Source: an uncultured Clostridia bacterium (lineage in GTDB: Bacteria > Bacillota > Clostridia > TANB77 > CAG-508). From it: a DNA stretch of 15,140 bases. Where the stretch lies: assembly GCA_947624925.1 (NCBI GenBank), contig CANQMG010000033.1, forward strand, positions 1-15,140, read 5' to 3'. The notes beneath the pieces were generated by a model. It saw nothing but the letters and a program-made list of their open reading frames with translations. It was not told the DNA's origin and did not search any database. The position numbers were made by a program, and so were the translations under genes. Shown here piece after piece: positions 5,002 through 14,391 of this stretch; position 1 is the first letter of the stretch; every line of letters begins with the position of its first letter.

Positions 5002-8000
5002 ATGAGTAAAAAAATAAGTAAATTTGCAATACTAACAATTATATTACTATTTGTATTAACAATACCAACATTTGCAAGAAAAGCAACAATAGATGATATA
5101 GGAAAAGAAATAGATAGAATACAAAAACAAAACAATACAACGATAGGTTCATATTATATAATAGGAAACTATGTATTTACATCAGATTATGATTTAAATA
5201 CAAGAGATATAATGTTAGCTGCAAGAAGTATAGAAACAGAAAATGAATTTAATGGAAATAATAAAGATACAGCATTAAAAGATATGACAATTCATGAAGT
5301 TATAAGAACATATGATGAAAAATATAAACCTACAGGTTGGAAAATAGAAGACAACTATGTAGGAGAAACAAAATTAGAAAAAAATACAAAGCTAAATATC
5401 AACTATGTAGATTATAATTATTTTTATGAAGAAGTTAATACAGATGAAATATTAAAAGAATCAGTAAAAAATATTGATAGCACAGATTATAGTGCAAAAT
5501 TTGAAAATGGAACATTAACATATAACATATATGATTTAAACAAGAAAAATAGTGAAATTAAAGGTACAGGGCTTGTAGGAACAATAAGAGATATTATAAA
5601 AAATGAAAATGTTAAATCTTTAACTGTTTCATACAATGGAAAAGACTATGTATTTGATAATAGCGAAATGGATGAAGAAAAGAAAGAATCAAAAGCATAT
5701 GAAAAGTTACAAGAATTATTAGGAGCTATAGCAGGAGAAGGTAAGAATTTTAACAATATGGTTCAAGGTGATTTAGTAGGTAAAGAATTAACATTAACTA
5801 TTAATATAGATGAAACAAAAGCACGTTCACAAAATTATAAAACAGAAGAACAATATAAAATAGAATTTGTGTATAACGCTCAAGCTACAATAAGCAATGA
5901 ATTTACTGATAAAGATATTAAGGATTTAAAAGATACATTTAATTATACACCAGAAAGTACATATAGCATATCAGGAGAAAATGGCAATTATAAAGTAACA
6001 GGATATGTTACAGAACAAGATAATATTACAGGATTTGGAGAAGGTCATTCAAAATTCTTCTTTGCATATACAGTAAAACTAGATGATGATGTAGATATAA
6101 CAAAAGCTAAAGTAAAAATACCAAAAGGTGCAGAAGGAACAGAAGGATATAATGAAGGAAATTTTGATGAAACAAGAACAGTAACAGTATTAATGGAAGT
6201 AACAGAAACTGATTTACAAGAAGAAAACAGCAAATATCGTGATGTTATAATTGAAGTAAATGGTGTTCCAACAAGAATTAGAATAGATATTAGTGAATTA
6301 AAATTAGAAAAAAATTCAAAATCTGAAATAAAAAAGGAATTACCAGATACAGCAAAAGATGCAATTAAGAAAACATTTGAAGGATGGGGATTTAAACCAG
6401 AAGATGTTGAAAATTTCGAAACATATAAAGATGGTTTAACATTTGAAACAACAGATCCACACAATGTTAAAGTTTCAGGATTATTACCATTAATGAAAAT
6501 GAGTAATAAAGAAGGTTTTGGAGAAGAGGCAACTAAAAAAGATGGTTACTATTTTGTATATGTAATAAAAACTGAAAAGAGTGTAGGAAAAAACGGACAA
6601 GAAGAAGGAACATATAAAGATGTAACAGTAAAAGTACCACAAAATGGCGAAGATGGAATGAAACCAACTAAAGAATTAAAACAAGATTCATTTGATACAG
6701 ATAATGAAATTGCAATATTAATGCAATTAAATCCAGATGCAGACCCTAGAACATTCAAAGTAATAGTAGATATGGATGGAGATAAAGATGGATGTGCTCC
6801 ATATGAAATTACAATTGATTATTCTGGAATAGAGTTCCAAGCTAGAAGTGTGAAAACAGAATCAAAAGTTATTACTTCTAAAGAAGATGGAGATGACCTA
6901 ACTGAAACAGATAAAACTACTTTAGGAAAAGAACAATGGGGATATGATTTAGAAAATGCAGGTGAAATGGAACTTAATGGCGAAAAATTAACTGGAAAAG
7001 TAAAAGAACAACAATTAAATGAGACTGCAGGATTTGGTACTGATAAAGGATATTATGTAGCATTAAAAATCTATGGACCAACTGAAAAAGATGCAAAAGG
7101 TTATGCTAATTTTGAAAAAGACAAATGGACTATTCAATTACAAGATACAACCGGAAAATATATGGATCCAGTAACACCAAGTAGCGAAGATTATAAAAAT
7201 GGTTTCATAGTTGCATTAATAGAATTAAAAGATGAAGGTCAAGAAAATAAAATTAATTATAAGATAGACTGGGATGGAGAAGAAAATTATTTCTTACCAT
7301 ATGAAGGAACAATCGATTGTACTGGATTAGAATTCCTAACATCACATAATATCACATTTGATGAAGGAAAAGATGATGAAAATGAAATAGTTACAATATG
7401 GGATGAAGAGAAAATAACAAATGATTTATTCCCAGAAACAAATCCATCAGCAGAAGATGCTTATCATAAACTTGCTGAAGATAAGTGGATTAAAGAAGAT
7501 GGAACAGAAATTGCAAATATAGAAATAAATAAGGATAGTGGAGATATAACTTTAGTTCCACATTGGAATATAGATGTAGAAACATTTGTAAGTGATGTAG
7601 TTAAAGACTTAAATAGTGATGATACAACTAATTCAAATAAAGTTAGTGATAAATTTGATTTAAATGCAAAAAACAATGAAATAACAATAAATGTTAAAAA
7701 ACCTAATGTTCCATTAACTGAACTTGCAGAAACAAGTATACCTGGAACAATAGCATATGTATTACAAAAGGGAGAAATTAAAGATATTACATTAACTGTA
7801 GGAGAACAAAACGAAATAAAAATTGACACAAATTATAAAGCAGAAGGAAATAAAGAATATGAAGAAAAATCTGATAAAGGTTTATTAACTGATGAAGGAA
7901 AAGCATTAAAGAAAGAAATAATTGAAGGTGCAAAAGAGGCATTTGACAAAGAATTAAGTAATCAAGAAGCATCAGCAACTTTAGACCAAGTAGAATACGA

Positions 8001-9363
8001 AAATAAATCATTTAGCTTAAAAATAGGTGATGCAGATAAAACAGTTACATTAGTAGACGCAAAAGGCACTAAATTAACAGATGAAAATAAAACTTATACA
8101 TTTAAATTCGATTCTGATTTTGCTGTTGTAAAAGCTAATAATGAAACTGGTCTTGGAGCTGAAGATATTAAATCAGCAGTAGAAAACGAAAATAATTATA
8201 GCACAGTTTATATTGATGGAGATATTGAAGAAGAAAATACAATTAGTATTACAGCAGATCATAATGTAACAATTGAATCAATAAAAAATGCAAGTGGTGT
8301 AAATGCAGTAAGCGAAGATAACACAATAATATCTTTAAGTAATGAAGCAAATAAAGATTACTTAATTGATGTACAAGAAGGAACGGGTACGGTAACACTT
8401 TCTAACTTAGAGTTAAAAGGTGGAAAAAAGGCAGAAATTAAAGTTGAAAATAAAGCAAAAGTTTCAGTTGATAACATTACTTTAACTAAAGGTGAAGATA
8501 ATGATGAAACTTTTGAAGAAGGAATATTTGTAACAGGAGGAAAATTTAGTGGAACAAATGTAACATTTGAAGGAGAAACTCATGATATTCCTACTGTAAG
8601 AGTTCCTAAAGAAAATAAAAAATCAGCTGATATTAAATTATCTAACTCAACAAAAAAAGATGATAACTATATTAATGTTACAATACATAATGTGAGATGG
8701 GAAAATAGTAAGGCTACTACACAAAATAAAAATTCTTATTCAGATGAATTCGAACATACATATGATACATTCTATTATATAAACAAAGAAAATGTTAAAA
8801 ATTACGTTATAATGGGATTTATGGACGATGAAAATTCATTTACAGGTGGCGGATGGAAAATATATGAAGAAGAAAAAGATATTATTCCAATAAAATATGA
8901 GGATAGTGAAAAAACATATACAGATAGTGAGGAAGAACCAAGTAAAACACTATACTTTGTTGGCTGGGGTACAAGTAGAACTTCTGCTGCAACAAGAAAA
9001 TATTCTGACCTTATTTTAAATTGGACAGGTGTTAAACCTAAGAATGGTGAATGGTATTTTGCTTATTATGTTGAATATGATCACAAAATAACTGTTGACA
9101 CAAATTCTTTAGATAAAGAGGGTATAAATCAATATAAAGGCAAAGAATATCATACCTATAAGTTTGCAGATACATCAAAAGAAGGTATGACAGTAGGTCA
9201 ATTAAAAGCAATAGATTCTGACTTTGCAAAAATGTGGGAAGACTTAGAGGCAAATAAAGGACCAAATCAAATATTAATTGATGGAAAAGAAGCTACTGAT
9301 GATACTAAAATAAGTACTGATGTAACATTAACTCTTGGATCTCCAATGGTTTCTGTTGACTAA
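5002..9363 (+). CDS. Very large secreted repeat protein, beta-rich, function unknown
   Basis: 1453 residues; AAAGGAG ends ten bases before the ATG. The signal peptide is residues 1-25 (KK-IS-K, hydrophobic stretch, TFA|RK). I see nested repeats. A ~140-180-residue module occurs twice (about 146-293 and 856-1039), sharing a V-G/P-GTI-x-x-[IV]-[IL] helix, a K-[SD]-[LI]-TV strand and a closing TF/IEF strand. Between them lie three tandem units (about 320-436, 465-613, 640-780), each with a V-[TS]-G strand 10-12 residues before GFG, an aromatic [YF]-[YF]-x-x-x-Y/L-x-[IV]-K strand, and in units two and three an ID-[YC]-[ST]-G-[IL]-EF end. A B-repeat-like segment follows (about 781-855, NITFDEG to LVPHWN). 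Residues 1054-1200 have the short-strand rhythm of a right-handed beta-helix, and 1230-1453 are another beta-rich region. It is highly acidic, has no C-terminal anchor or sorting motif and very few Cys. Probably a secreted or surface-associated structural or adhesive protein; no enzyme motif is seen. Confidence 0.88.
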   Translation: MSKKISKFAILTIILLFVLTIPTFARKATIDDIGKEIDRIQKQNNTTIGSYYIIGNYVFTSDYDLNTRDIMLAARSIETENEFNGNNKDTALKDMTIHEVIRTYDEKYKPTGWKIEDNYVGETKLEKNTKLNINYVDYNYFYEEVNTDEILKESVKNIDSTDYSAKFENGTLTYNIYDLNKKNSEIKGTGLVGTIRDIIKNENVKSLTVSYNGKDYVFDNSEMDEEKKESKAYEKLQELLGAIAGEGKNFNNMVQGDLVGKELTLTINIDETKARSQNYKTEEQYKIEFVYNAQATISNEFTDKDIKDLKDTFNYTPESTYSISGENGNYKVTGYVTEQDNITGFGEGHSKFFFAYTVKLDDDVDITKAKVKIPKGAEGTEGYNEGNFDETRTVTVLMEVTETDLQEENSKYRDVIIEVNGVPTRIRIDISELKLEKNSKSEIKKELPDTAKDAIKKTFEGWGFKPEDVENFETYKDGLTFETTDPHNVKVSGLLPLMKMSNKEGFGEEATKKDGYYFVYVIKTEKSVGKNGQEEGTYKDVTVKVPQNGEDGMKPTKELKQDSFDTDNEIAILMQLNPDADPRTFKVIVDMDGDKDGCAPYEITIDYSGIEFQARSVKTESKVITSKEDGDDLTETDKTTLGKEQWGYDLENAGEMELNGEKLTGKVKEQQLNETAGFGTDKGYYVALKIYGPTEKDAKGYANFEKDKWTIQLQDTTGKYMDPVTPSSEDYKNGFIVALIELKDEGQENKINYKIDWDGEENYFLPYEGTIDCTGLEFLTSHNITFDEGKDDENEIVTIWDEEKITNDLFPETNPSAEDAYHKLAEDKWIKEDGTEIANIEINKDSGDITLVPHWNIDVETFVSDVVKDLNSDDTTNSNKVSDKFDLNAKNNEITINVKKPNVPLTELAETSIPGTIAYVLQKGEIKDITLTVGEQNEIKIDTNYKAEGNKEYEEKSDKGLLTDEGKALKKEIIEGAKEAFDKELSNQEASATLDQVEYENKSFSLKIGDADKTVTLVDAKGTKLTDENKTYTFKFDSDFAVVKANNETGLGAEDIKSAVENENNYSTVYIDGDIEEENTISITADHNVTIESIKNASGVNAVSEDNTIISLSNEANKDYLIDVQEGTGTVTLSNLELKGGKKAEIKVENKAKVSVDNITLTKGEDNDETFEEGIFVTGGKFSGTNVTFEGETHDIPTVRVPKENKKSADIKLSNSTKKDDNYINVTIHNVRWENSKATTQNKNSYSDEFEHTYDTFYYINKENVKNYVIMGFMDDENSFTGGGWKIYEEEKDIIPIKYEDSEKTYTDSEEEPSKTLYFVGWGTSRTSAATRKYSDLILNWTGVKPKNGEWYFAYYVEYDHKITVDTNSLDKEGINQYKGKEYHTYKFADTSKEGMTVGQLKAIDSDFAKMWEDLEANKGPNQILIDGKEATDDTKISTDVTLTLGSPMVSVD
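5959..7341 (+). repeat. Three tandem diverged ~120-150-residue units in the large secreted protein
   Basis: Units lie at about 5959-6309, 6394-6840 and 6919-7341. Shared landmarks are the V-[TS]-G strand (Gly334, Gly493, Gly665), the GFG turn (344-346, 505-507, 677-679) and a final strand (IDISELKLE, IDYSGIEF, IDCTGLEF). They are recognisable only at protein level, so duplication is old. Boundaries are approximate. Confidence 0.65.
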
Positions 9364-9369
9364 AAATAA

Positions 9370-9407
9370 TAAGTTAAGGTGTGATGCAAACATCACACCT
9401 TAACTTA
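9370..9407 (+). other. 17-bp perfect hairpin between two co-directional genes, no T tract downstream
   Basis: Arms 9370-9386 and 9391-9407 (core AAGGTGTGATG / CATCACACCTT) enclose the tetraloop CAAA. The plus-strand sequence after it is A-rich (AAAAAAGCG), not T-rich, so it is not a standard terminator for the upstream gene. It begins six bases after the stop of the large gene and ends 27 bases before the next ATG. An mRNA 3'-end stabiliser or processing site that uncouples expression of the two genes is possible. The flank is mildly T-rich on the minus strand, but no minus-strand gene needs it. Confidence 0.75.
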
Positions 9408-9434
9408 AAAAAGCGAAAAAGAAAAGAGGTTAAT

Positions 9435-9998
9435 ATGAAAAAAGTATTATTTATAAGTTTAATTCTAATATTATTATGCTTTAGTTTAACATCTTATGCA
9501 GTTGTAACAAATTCATCATATTATAGTAATGTAAAAGCATATGTTTTCTATAGTGAAGAAAATGATGAATATAATCAAGAAAAACAATGGCTAGATGACA
9601 GTAATATTAGAAAAGAATATATTAATACAAATGAAAATGAAGAATTATATAATAAAACAAAAGATGCATTTAATATAAAAAAAGATCAATTACCTCTAAC
9701 AATTATAGGTGAAGAAATATATAACGGGTATAGTGATAAAACAAAAGAAGATATGCAAAAAACAATAGATGAATATAACAACAATGAAGATAAATATGTA
9801 GATATAATAGAAAAAATACGAAATAATGAAGATGTAAAAGATGAATTAAAAAATGGCAGTTCATCTAATATCTTAATAATTTTTAGAAATATTGTTATAG
9901 CAGTTTTAGTAATTTTTATACTTGTTTTTCTATTCAAAAAAGTTAATAAAAATAAAAAGAAAAATAAAAATATAAGAACAAAAACATCTCGTCATTAA
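9435..9998 (+). CDS. Membrane-anchored thioredoxin-fold protein lacking the CXXC active site
   Basis: 187 residues from ATG 9435 (AAGAGG five bases upstream; an earlier in-frame ATG lies inside the hairpin and is rejected). The signal sequence is residues 1-22 (MKK, hydrophobic core, SYA|VV). The extracytoplasmic domain at 33-115 reads like the glutaredoxin/thioredoxin-type membrane proteins of Clostridia: strand VKAYVFYS, then EENDEYNQEKQWL where the family has a C-x-x-C motif followed by E-x-E-x-x-x-L, and a cis-proline-like strand LPLTIIGEEIYNGY (Pro87). Asn43 and Tyr46 occupy the positions of the two active-site cysteines. One C-terminal membrane helix (145-167) is followed by a very basic tail. 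It is therefore predicted to be redox-inactive, perhaps a chaperone or binding subunit for the adjacent surface proteins. The fold assignment is from pattern only. Confidence 0.7.
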   Translation: MKKVLFISLILILLCFSLTSYAVVTNSSYYSNVKAYVFYSEENDEYNQEKQWLDDSNIRKEYINTNENEELYNKTKDAFNIKKDQLPLTIIGEEIYNGYSDKTKEDMQKTIDEYNNNEDKYVDIIEKIRNNEDVKDELKNGSSSNILIIFRNIVIAVLVIFILVFLFKKVNKNKKKNKNIRTKTSRH

Positions 9999-10073
9999 AA
10001 TTTAAAGAATAAATAGTAAAAAAACATATTTTTAACGAATGACGTTTTGAAATTATTTAACCAAAAAAATCTA

Positions 10074-10105
10074 CCCCCTTCCGAAAAAGCGGTTGGGGGA
10101 TTTTT
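10074..10105 (+). terminator. Intrinsic terminator of the surface-gene block
   Basis: CCCCC-TT-CCG (10074-10083) pairs with CGG-TT-GGGGG (10090-10099) around AAAAAG, leaving a symmetric TT/TT internal loop, and is followed by ATTTTT. Its high G/C content stands out against the A/T-rich surroundings. Confidence 0.82.
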
Positions 10106-10147
10106 ACGTAAAAAAATAAAAAATTTGCAAAAAGTGATGAAAAATAT

Positions 10148-10176
10148 TTGACTTTTTATATAATTTAATAGATAAT
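10148..10176 (+). promoter_or_regulatory. Sigma-A-like promoter of glgP
   Basis: TTGACT (10148-10153), 17 bases, GATAAT (10171-10176). It lies between the terminator and glgP, leaving a short untranslated leader with AGGAGG at 10219-10224. Confidence 0.68.
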
Positions 10177-10234
10177 TATATTATTGAAATTACTTTAGAA
10201 GATAAAATAAAAATACTTAGGAGGAAATGTTAAA

Positions 10235-12817
10235 ATGTACATGTTTAATAGAATTACGGTTAATCCACAATTACCAAAAAGGATAGAAAGACTTTCAGAA
10301 GTTGCAAATAATCTTTGGTGGTCATGGAACACAGAATTTTTAAAAATCTTTAAAGAAATTGATATCGATTTATGGGAAAAAGTTGAAAAAAACCCAGTTA
10401 AATTTCTAAAACTTGTATCTCAAGAAAAGTTAGAGCAAGCTGCAGTAAACAATGCATTATTAAAACAATATGATAAAATCGTTTCCGATTTTGATGGCTA
10501 TATGAATAGTAAAAATACGTGGTTTGCAAAAAATTATCCTAATAATAAAAATGATTTAATAGCATATTTTTCAGCTGAATATGGTTTAGATGAAACTGTA
10601 CCTATATATTCTGGAGGACTTGGAATATTATCTGGAGATCATTTAAAATCTGCAAGTGATTTAGGACTTCCATTAGTTGCTGTAGGGTTATTATACAAAA
10701 ATGGATATTTTCATCAAAAAATAAATGGTGCAGGATGGCAAGAAAATATATATAAAGATATAGACTTATTTAATTTACCTATATTACCTGTTAAAGACGA
10801 ATTTGGAGAAGATTTTAAAATTGCTGTTAAAATTCCAGGTAAAAATTTGTATTTAAAAGTTTGGAAAATAAATGTAGGAAGGGTAACTCTATATTTATTA
10901 GATTCAGATATTGAAGAAAATACTGATGAACAATATAGAAATATAACATTAAAATTATATGGTGGAGACCAAGAAATGAGAATTAAACAAGAAATTGTTC
11001 TTGGACTTGGTGGCTCTAATTTATTAAAAATGTTGGGATTAACTCCAACTGTATATCATATGAATGAAGGACATTCATCATTCCTATTATTAGATGTAAT
11101 GAAAGATATAATAAGAGAGAAAAAGGTTTCTTTTGAAATGGCAAGAGATATTGCATCTTCTAAAACAGTATTTACTACACATACGCCTGTTCCAGCTGGA
11201 AATGATATTTTCCCAGTAGCATTGGTTGAAAAATACCTAAAAGGTTTTTGGACCAAATTAGGGATAGATAAAGAAACATTCTTAAGATTAGGTATGAAAC
11301 CAAATGACTCACTAGATAGTGGATTTAATATGGGAATTTTAGCATTAAAAATTGCAGGAAAGAAAAATGGTGTAAGTAAACTTCATGGAGCTGTTTCAAG
11401 AGAATTGTTTGGAGATGTATGGCCAGAAATTGCTGCAAATGAATCACCTATTACACATATCACTAATGGTATACATACTTGTACATGGCTTGCACCTAAT
11501 TTAAAAGAATTATATAATAAATATTTAATACCATATTGGCAAGATAATATACAAAATGATGCAATATGGGATAAAATAAATAATATTCCAGATGAAAAAT
11601 TATGGAATGAGCATTATGCTAGAAAAGTAAAATTATTAGAATTAGTTAAAGAAAATGTTACAAATAGATTAAGAAATTCTGGAGTAAGTTATGATGAAAT
11701 AAGTGAAATTACATCTAAATTAAATCCTAATGCATTAACAATTGGTTTTGCAAGAAGATTTGCAACTTACAAGAGAGGAACATTAATCTTTAGAGATTTA
11801 GAGCGAATAACTCAAATATTAAATAATTCTGAAAGACCAGTACAAATTATATTTGCTGGTAAAGCACATCCTGCAGATAAAGAAGGTCAAGACCTAATAA
11901 GATATATACACGAAATTTCAATGAAACCACAATTTAAAGGCAAAATATTCTTATTAGAAAATTACAATATAGGAATAGCTAGATATCTTGTAAGTGGTGT
12001 TGATGTATGGTTAAATAATCCAAGAAGACCTATGGAGGCCTCTGGAACAAGTGGACAAAAAGCATCTGTAAATGGAGTTATAAATTTTAGTGTGCTTGAT
12101 GGATGGTGGGCAGAAGCATATAATCCAAAAAATGGTTGGACAATTGGTACTAATGATGAATATGATTCTTATGAAATACAAGATAATGCAGATAGCCAAA
12201 GTATATATAGAACATTGGAAAATAAGATAATACCAATGTATTATGACAAGAATAAAAATGGAATTTCAGAAAAATGGGTTCGTATGATGAAAGAGTCTAT
12301 TATTTCAACAGGAGGAAAATACAGTACATCAAGAATGGTTATAGATTATGTTGATAAGTTGTATATGCCACTTGCAAATCTATATAATAAATATTACTCT
12401 AACCTAGAAGATGTTGCTGCATATAATGAATGGAAGGAAAAAATTAAATTAAATTGGAAGGATATAGAAATTACTCAATTTAATAATTTAGAAAATATAA
12501 CAATAGATGCAGGAAATCAAATAGAAGTTAATTGCAGAGTAAAGCTTACAGATATAAATGTTGAGAACATAAATGTTCAAGTATATACTGGAAAAATAAC
12601 AGATAAGGGAATTATAGAAGATATTAATATAATACCTATGTATTTAGTAGAGGCAGATGAAACAGAAAAAGAGTATTTATTTAGGGCAAAAATAAAATTA
12701 ACAACAGGTGGTAATTATGGATATACATTTAGAGTAATGCCAAAACACGAGATGCTTTTAGATCCCGAAAATTTAAATTTAATAAAATGGTTTGGAACAG
12801 AAGAAAAAAATATTTAA
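10235..12817 (+). CDS. glgP: Glycogen / alpha-glucan phosphorylase (GT35)
   Basis: This enzyme removes glucose units from the non-reducing ends of alpha-1,4-glucan with phosphate, giving glucose-1-phosphate in the cytoplasm. It has 860 residues from ATG 10235 (AGGAGG ten bases upstream; ATG at 10241 would be too far). The N-terminal ~110 residues (LPKRIERLSEVANNLWWSWN) are the DUF3417 region that marks the alpha-glucan phosphorylase subfamily also found in Thermotoga and Thermus, rather than the E. coli GlgP/MalP type. The catalytic body shows GGLGILSGDHLKSASDLGLP (127-146), NEGHSSFLLLD and TTHTPVPAGNDIFP. The pyridoxal-phosphate lysine is Lys609 in GTSGQKASVNG. The length is normal and no damage is seen. 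No other glg gene is adjacent; it appears to be transcribed alone or to read through into pyk, since no terminator lies between them. Confidence 0.96.
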   Translation: MYMFNRITVNPQLPKRIERLSEVANNLWWSWNTEFLKIFKEIDIDLWEKVEKNPVKFLKLVSQEKLEQAAVNNALLKQYDKIVSDFDGYMNSKNTWFAKNYPNNKNDLIAYFSAEYGLDETVPIYSGGLGILSGDHLKSASDLGLPLVAVGLLYKNGYFHQKINGAGWQENIYKDIDLFNLPILPVKDEFGEDFKIAVKIPGKNLYLKVWKINVGRVTLYLLDSDIEENTDEQYRNITLKLYGGDQEMRIKQEIVLGLGGSNLLKMLGLTPTVYHMNEGHSSFLLLDVMKDIIREKKVSFEMARDIASSKTVFTTHTPVPAGNDIFPVALVEKYLKGFWTKLGIDKETFLRLGMKPNDSLDSGFNMGILALKIAGKKNGVSKLHGAVSRELFGDVWPEIAANESPITHITNGIHTCTWLAPNLKELYNKYLIPYWQDNIQNDAIWDKINNIPDEKLWNEHYARKVKLLELVKENVTNRLRNSGVSYDEISEITSKLNPNALTIGFARRFATYKRGTLIFRDLERITQILNNSERPVQIIFAGKAHPADKEGQDLIRYIHEISMKPQFKGKIFLLENYNIGIARYLVSGVDVWLNNPRRPMEASGTSGQKASVNGVINFSVLDGWWAEAYNPKNGWTIGTNDEYDSYEIQDNADSQSIYRTLENKIIPMYYDKNKNGISEKWVRMMKESIISTGGKYSTSRMVIDYVDKLYMPLANLYNKYYSNLEDVAAYNEWKEKIKLNWKDIEITQFNNLENITIDAGNQIEVNCRVKLTDINVENINVQVYTGKITDKGIIEDINIIPMYLVEADETEKEYLFRAKIKLTTGGNYGYTFRVMPKHEMLLDPENLNLIKWFGTEEKNI

Positions 12818-12834
12818 AAAATTGAATGTATGTA

Positions 12835-12864
12835 TTGAATATACTGGTATAATTGTGGTATACT
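12835..12864 (+). promoter_or_regulatory. Extended -10 promoter of pyk
   Basis: TTGAAT (12835-12840), 18 bases, TATACT (12859-12864) with TG one base upstream (extended -10). The ribosome site AAGAGGGA (12886-12893) and ATG 12900 follow at normal distances. Confidence 0.75.
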
Positions 12865-12899
12865 ATAAGATATTTAAAAAATAGAAAGAGGGAATAAAC

Positions 12900-14336
12900 A
12901 TGAAGAAAAATCTAAGAAAAACAAAAATATTCTGTACTATTGGACCAGCAAGTGAAAGTGAAGAAGAACTAAATAAATTAATGAAAGCGGGAATGAACGT
13001 TACCAGAATTAATTTTTCACATGGTGGATATACAGAAAATGCAGAAAAGATTACAGCAATAAAAAAAGTAAGAGAAGAACTAGGCTTACCTATTGCATTA
13101 TTACTTGATACTAAAGGACCTGAAATAAGAACTGGAAAATTAGAATCAGGAGATCAAAAAGTTAAGTTAAACGAAGGAGATACTTTTACATTTCTTTATG
13201 ATGATGTAATAGGAGATAATACGAAAGCATCTATAAGCTATAAGGGATTAGCAGAAGATGTTAAACCTGGTGCTACAATACTAGTCGATGATGGAGCTAT
13301 AGAATTTGAAGTAACAGAAATAGTTGATAAAGATGTCGTATGTAAAGTATTAAATACAGGTATGTTAGGTAGTAGAAAAACAGTTAATGTACCAAATTTA
13401 GCGTTAAATTTACCAGCGCTTTCTCAAAAAGATATAGATGATATAACTAATGGTATAAAGGCTGGATTTGATTATATTGCTGCATCTTTTGTAAGACGTG
13501 CATCAGATGTACAAGAAATTAGAGATTTGTTAAAAGCAAATGGTGGAGAAGATATAAAAATAATATCTAAAATTGAAAGTCAAGAAGGAATAGATAATTT
13601 TGAAGAAATATTAGAAATATCTGATGGTATAATGGTAGCTCGTGGAGATATGGCAGTAGAGGTTCCATTTGAAAGAGTTCCAGTTGTTCAAAAATATTTT
13701 ATAAAAAGATGTAATGAAGTAGGAAAACCAGTTGTAACAGCAACACAAATGCTTGAATCAATGACAACTAATCCAAGACCTACAAGAGCAGAAGTAAGTG
13801 ATGTTGCAAATGCTGTATATGATAGAACAAGTGCAATAATGTTATCAGGAGAATCTGCAATGGGAAAACATCCTGACCTATGTGTTGAAACAATGGTTAA
13901 AATATCAAATTCTATAGAAGAAGATTTAAATTATTGGAAAAGATTTGATAATAATGAAGAAATTGATAATAAAGATATAGAAAAAAATATTGCATATATA
14001 GCTTCTGCAACTGCTAAAAATTTAAAAGCAGATGCGATAATTGCATATACACATACTGGAGATTCTGCTAGAAGATTAGCTGGAATTGGACCAAAATGTC
14101 CTATACTTGCAATTACAGATTCAAAGAAAACATATTATCAATTAGGAGCTGTATGGAATGTATATCCTGTGTTAATAGAAGGAAAACATAGTATCGATGA
14201 AACTATAAATTGTGGAATTGAAAAATTAAAAGAAGATATACTAGAAAAAGGAGATTTAGTTGTAATATCTGGTGGAGCAAAGATGTTACAAAATGATTCA
14301 GATAGCAAAATTGTAGATGGAATATTAAGAATATAA
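12900..14336 (+). CDS. pyk: Pyruvate kinase
   Basis: The enzyme transfers phosphate from phosphoenolpyruvate to ADP, giving pyruvate and ATP at the end of glycolysis. Its 478 residues cover the standard A, B and C domains and lack the extra C-terminal ~110-residue domain of Bacillus-type enzymes. Seen motifs: RINFSHG (Arg36, Asn38, Ser40), TKGPEIRTG with Glu75, which in this family marks potassium dependence, the catalytic lysine Lys224 in ISKIES with metal-ligand Glu226, VARGDMAVEV (Asp250; Ala252 replaces the Gly more usual after GD[LM]), and TATQMLESM (Thr282). The B domain is about residues 75-165 and the C-terminal allosteric domain about 355-478. The start is fixed by AGAGGG eight bases upstream. 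It has its own promoter and terminator, so it is probably monocistronic apart from read-through from glgP. Confidence 0.97.
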   Translation: MKKNLRKTKIFCTIGPASESEEELNKLMKAGMNVTRINFSHGGYTENAEKITAIKKVREELGLPIALLLDTKGPEIRTGKLESGDQKVKLNEGDTFTFLYDDVIGDNTKASISYKGLAEDVKPGATILVDDGAIEFEVTEIVDKDVVCKVLNTGMLGSRKTVNVPNLALNLPALSQKDIDDITNGIKAGFDYIAASFVRRASDVQEIRDLLKANGGEDIKIISKIESQEGIDNFEEILEISDGIMVARGDMAVEVPFERVPVVQKYFIKRCNEVGKPVVTATQMLESMTTNPRPTRAEVSDVANAVYDRTSAIMLSGESAMGKHPDLCVETMVKISNSIEEDLNYWKRFDNNEEIDNKDIEKNIAYIASATAKNLKADAIIAYTHTGDSARRLAGIGPKCPILAITDSKKTYYQLGAVWNVYPVLIEGKHSIDETINCGIEKLKEDILEKGDLVVISGGAKMLQNDSDSKIVDGILRI

Positions 14337-14357
14337 TATTATATAAAATATAGAAAG

Positions 14358-14391
14358 CAAAAGGTTATAAAATGTAACCTTTTGTTTTTTT
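14358..14391 (+). terminator. Intrinsic terminator of pyk
   Basis: CAAAAGGTTA (14358-14367) pairs perfectly with TAACCTTTTG (14375-14384) across a seven-base loop, followed by seven T (14385-14391). Confidence 0.93.

Noticed and set aside
5002..9363. LPXTG or other C-terminal wall anchor in the giant protein
   Set aside because: The protein ends GSPMVSVD with no sorting motif, hydrophobic helix or basic tail.
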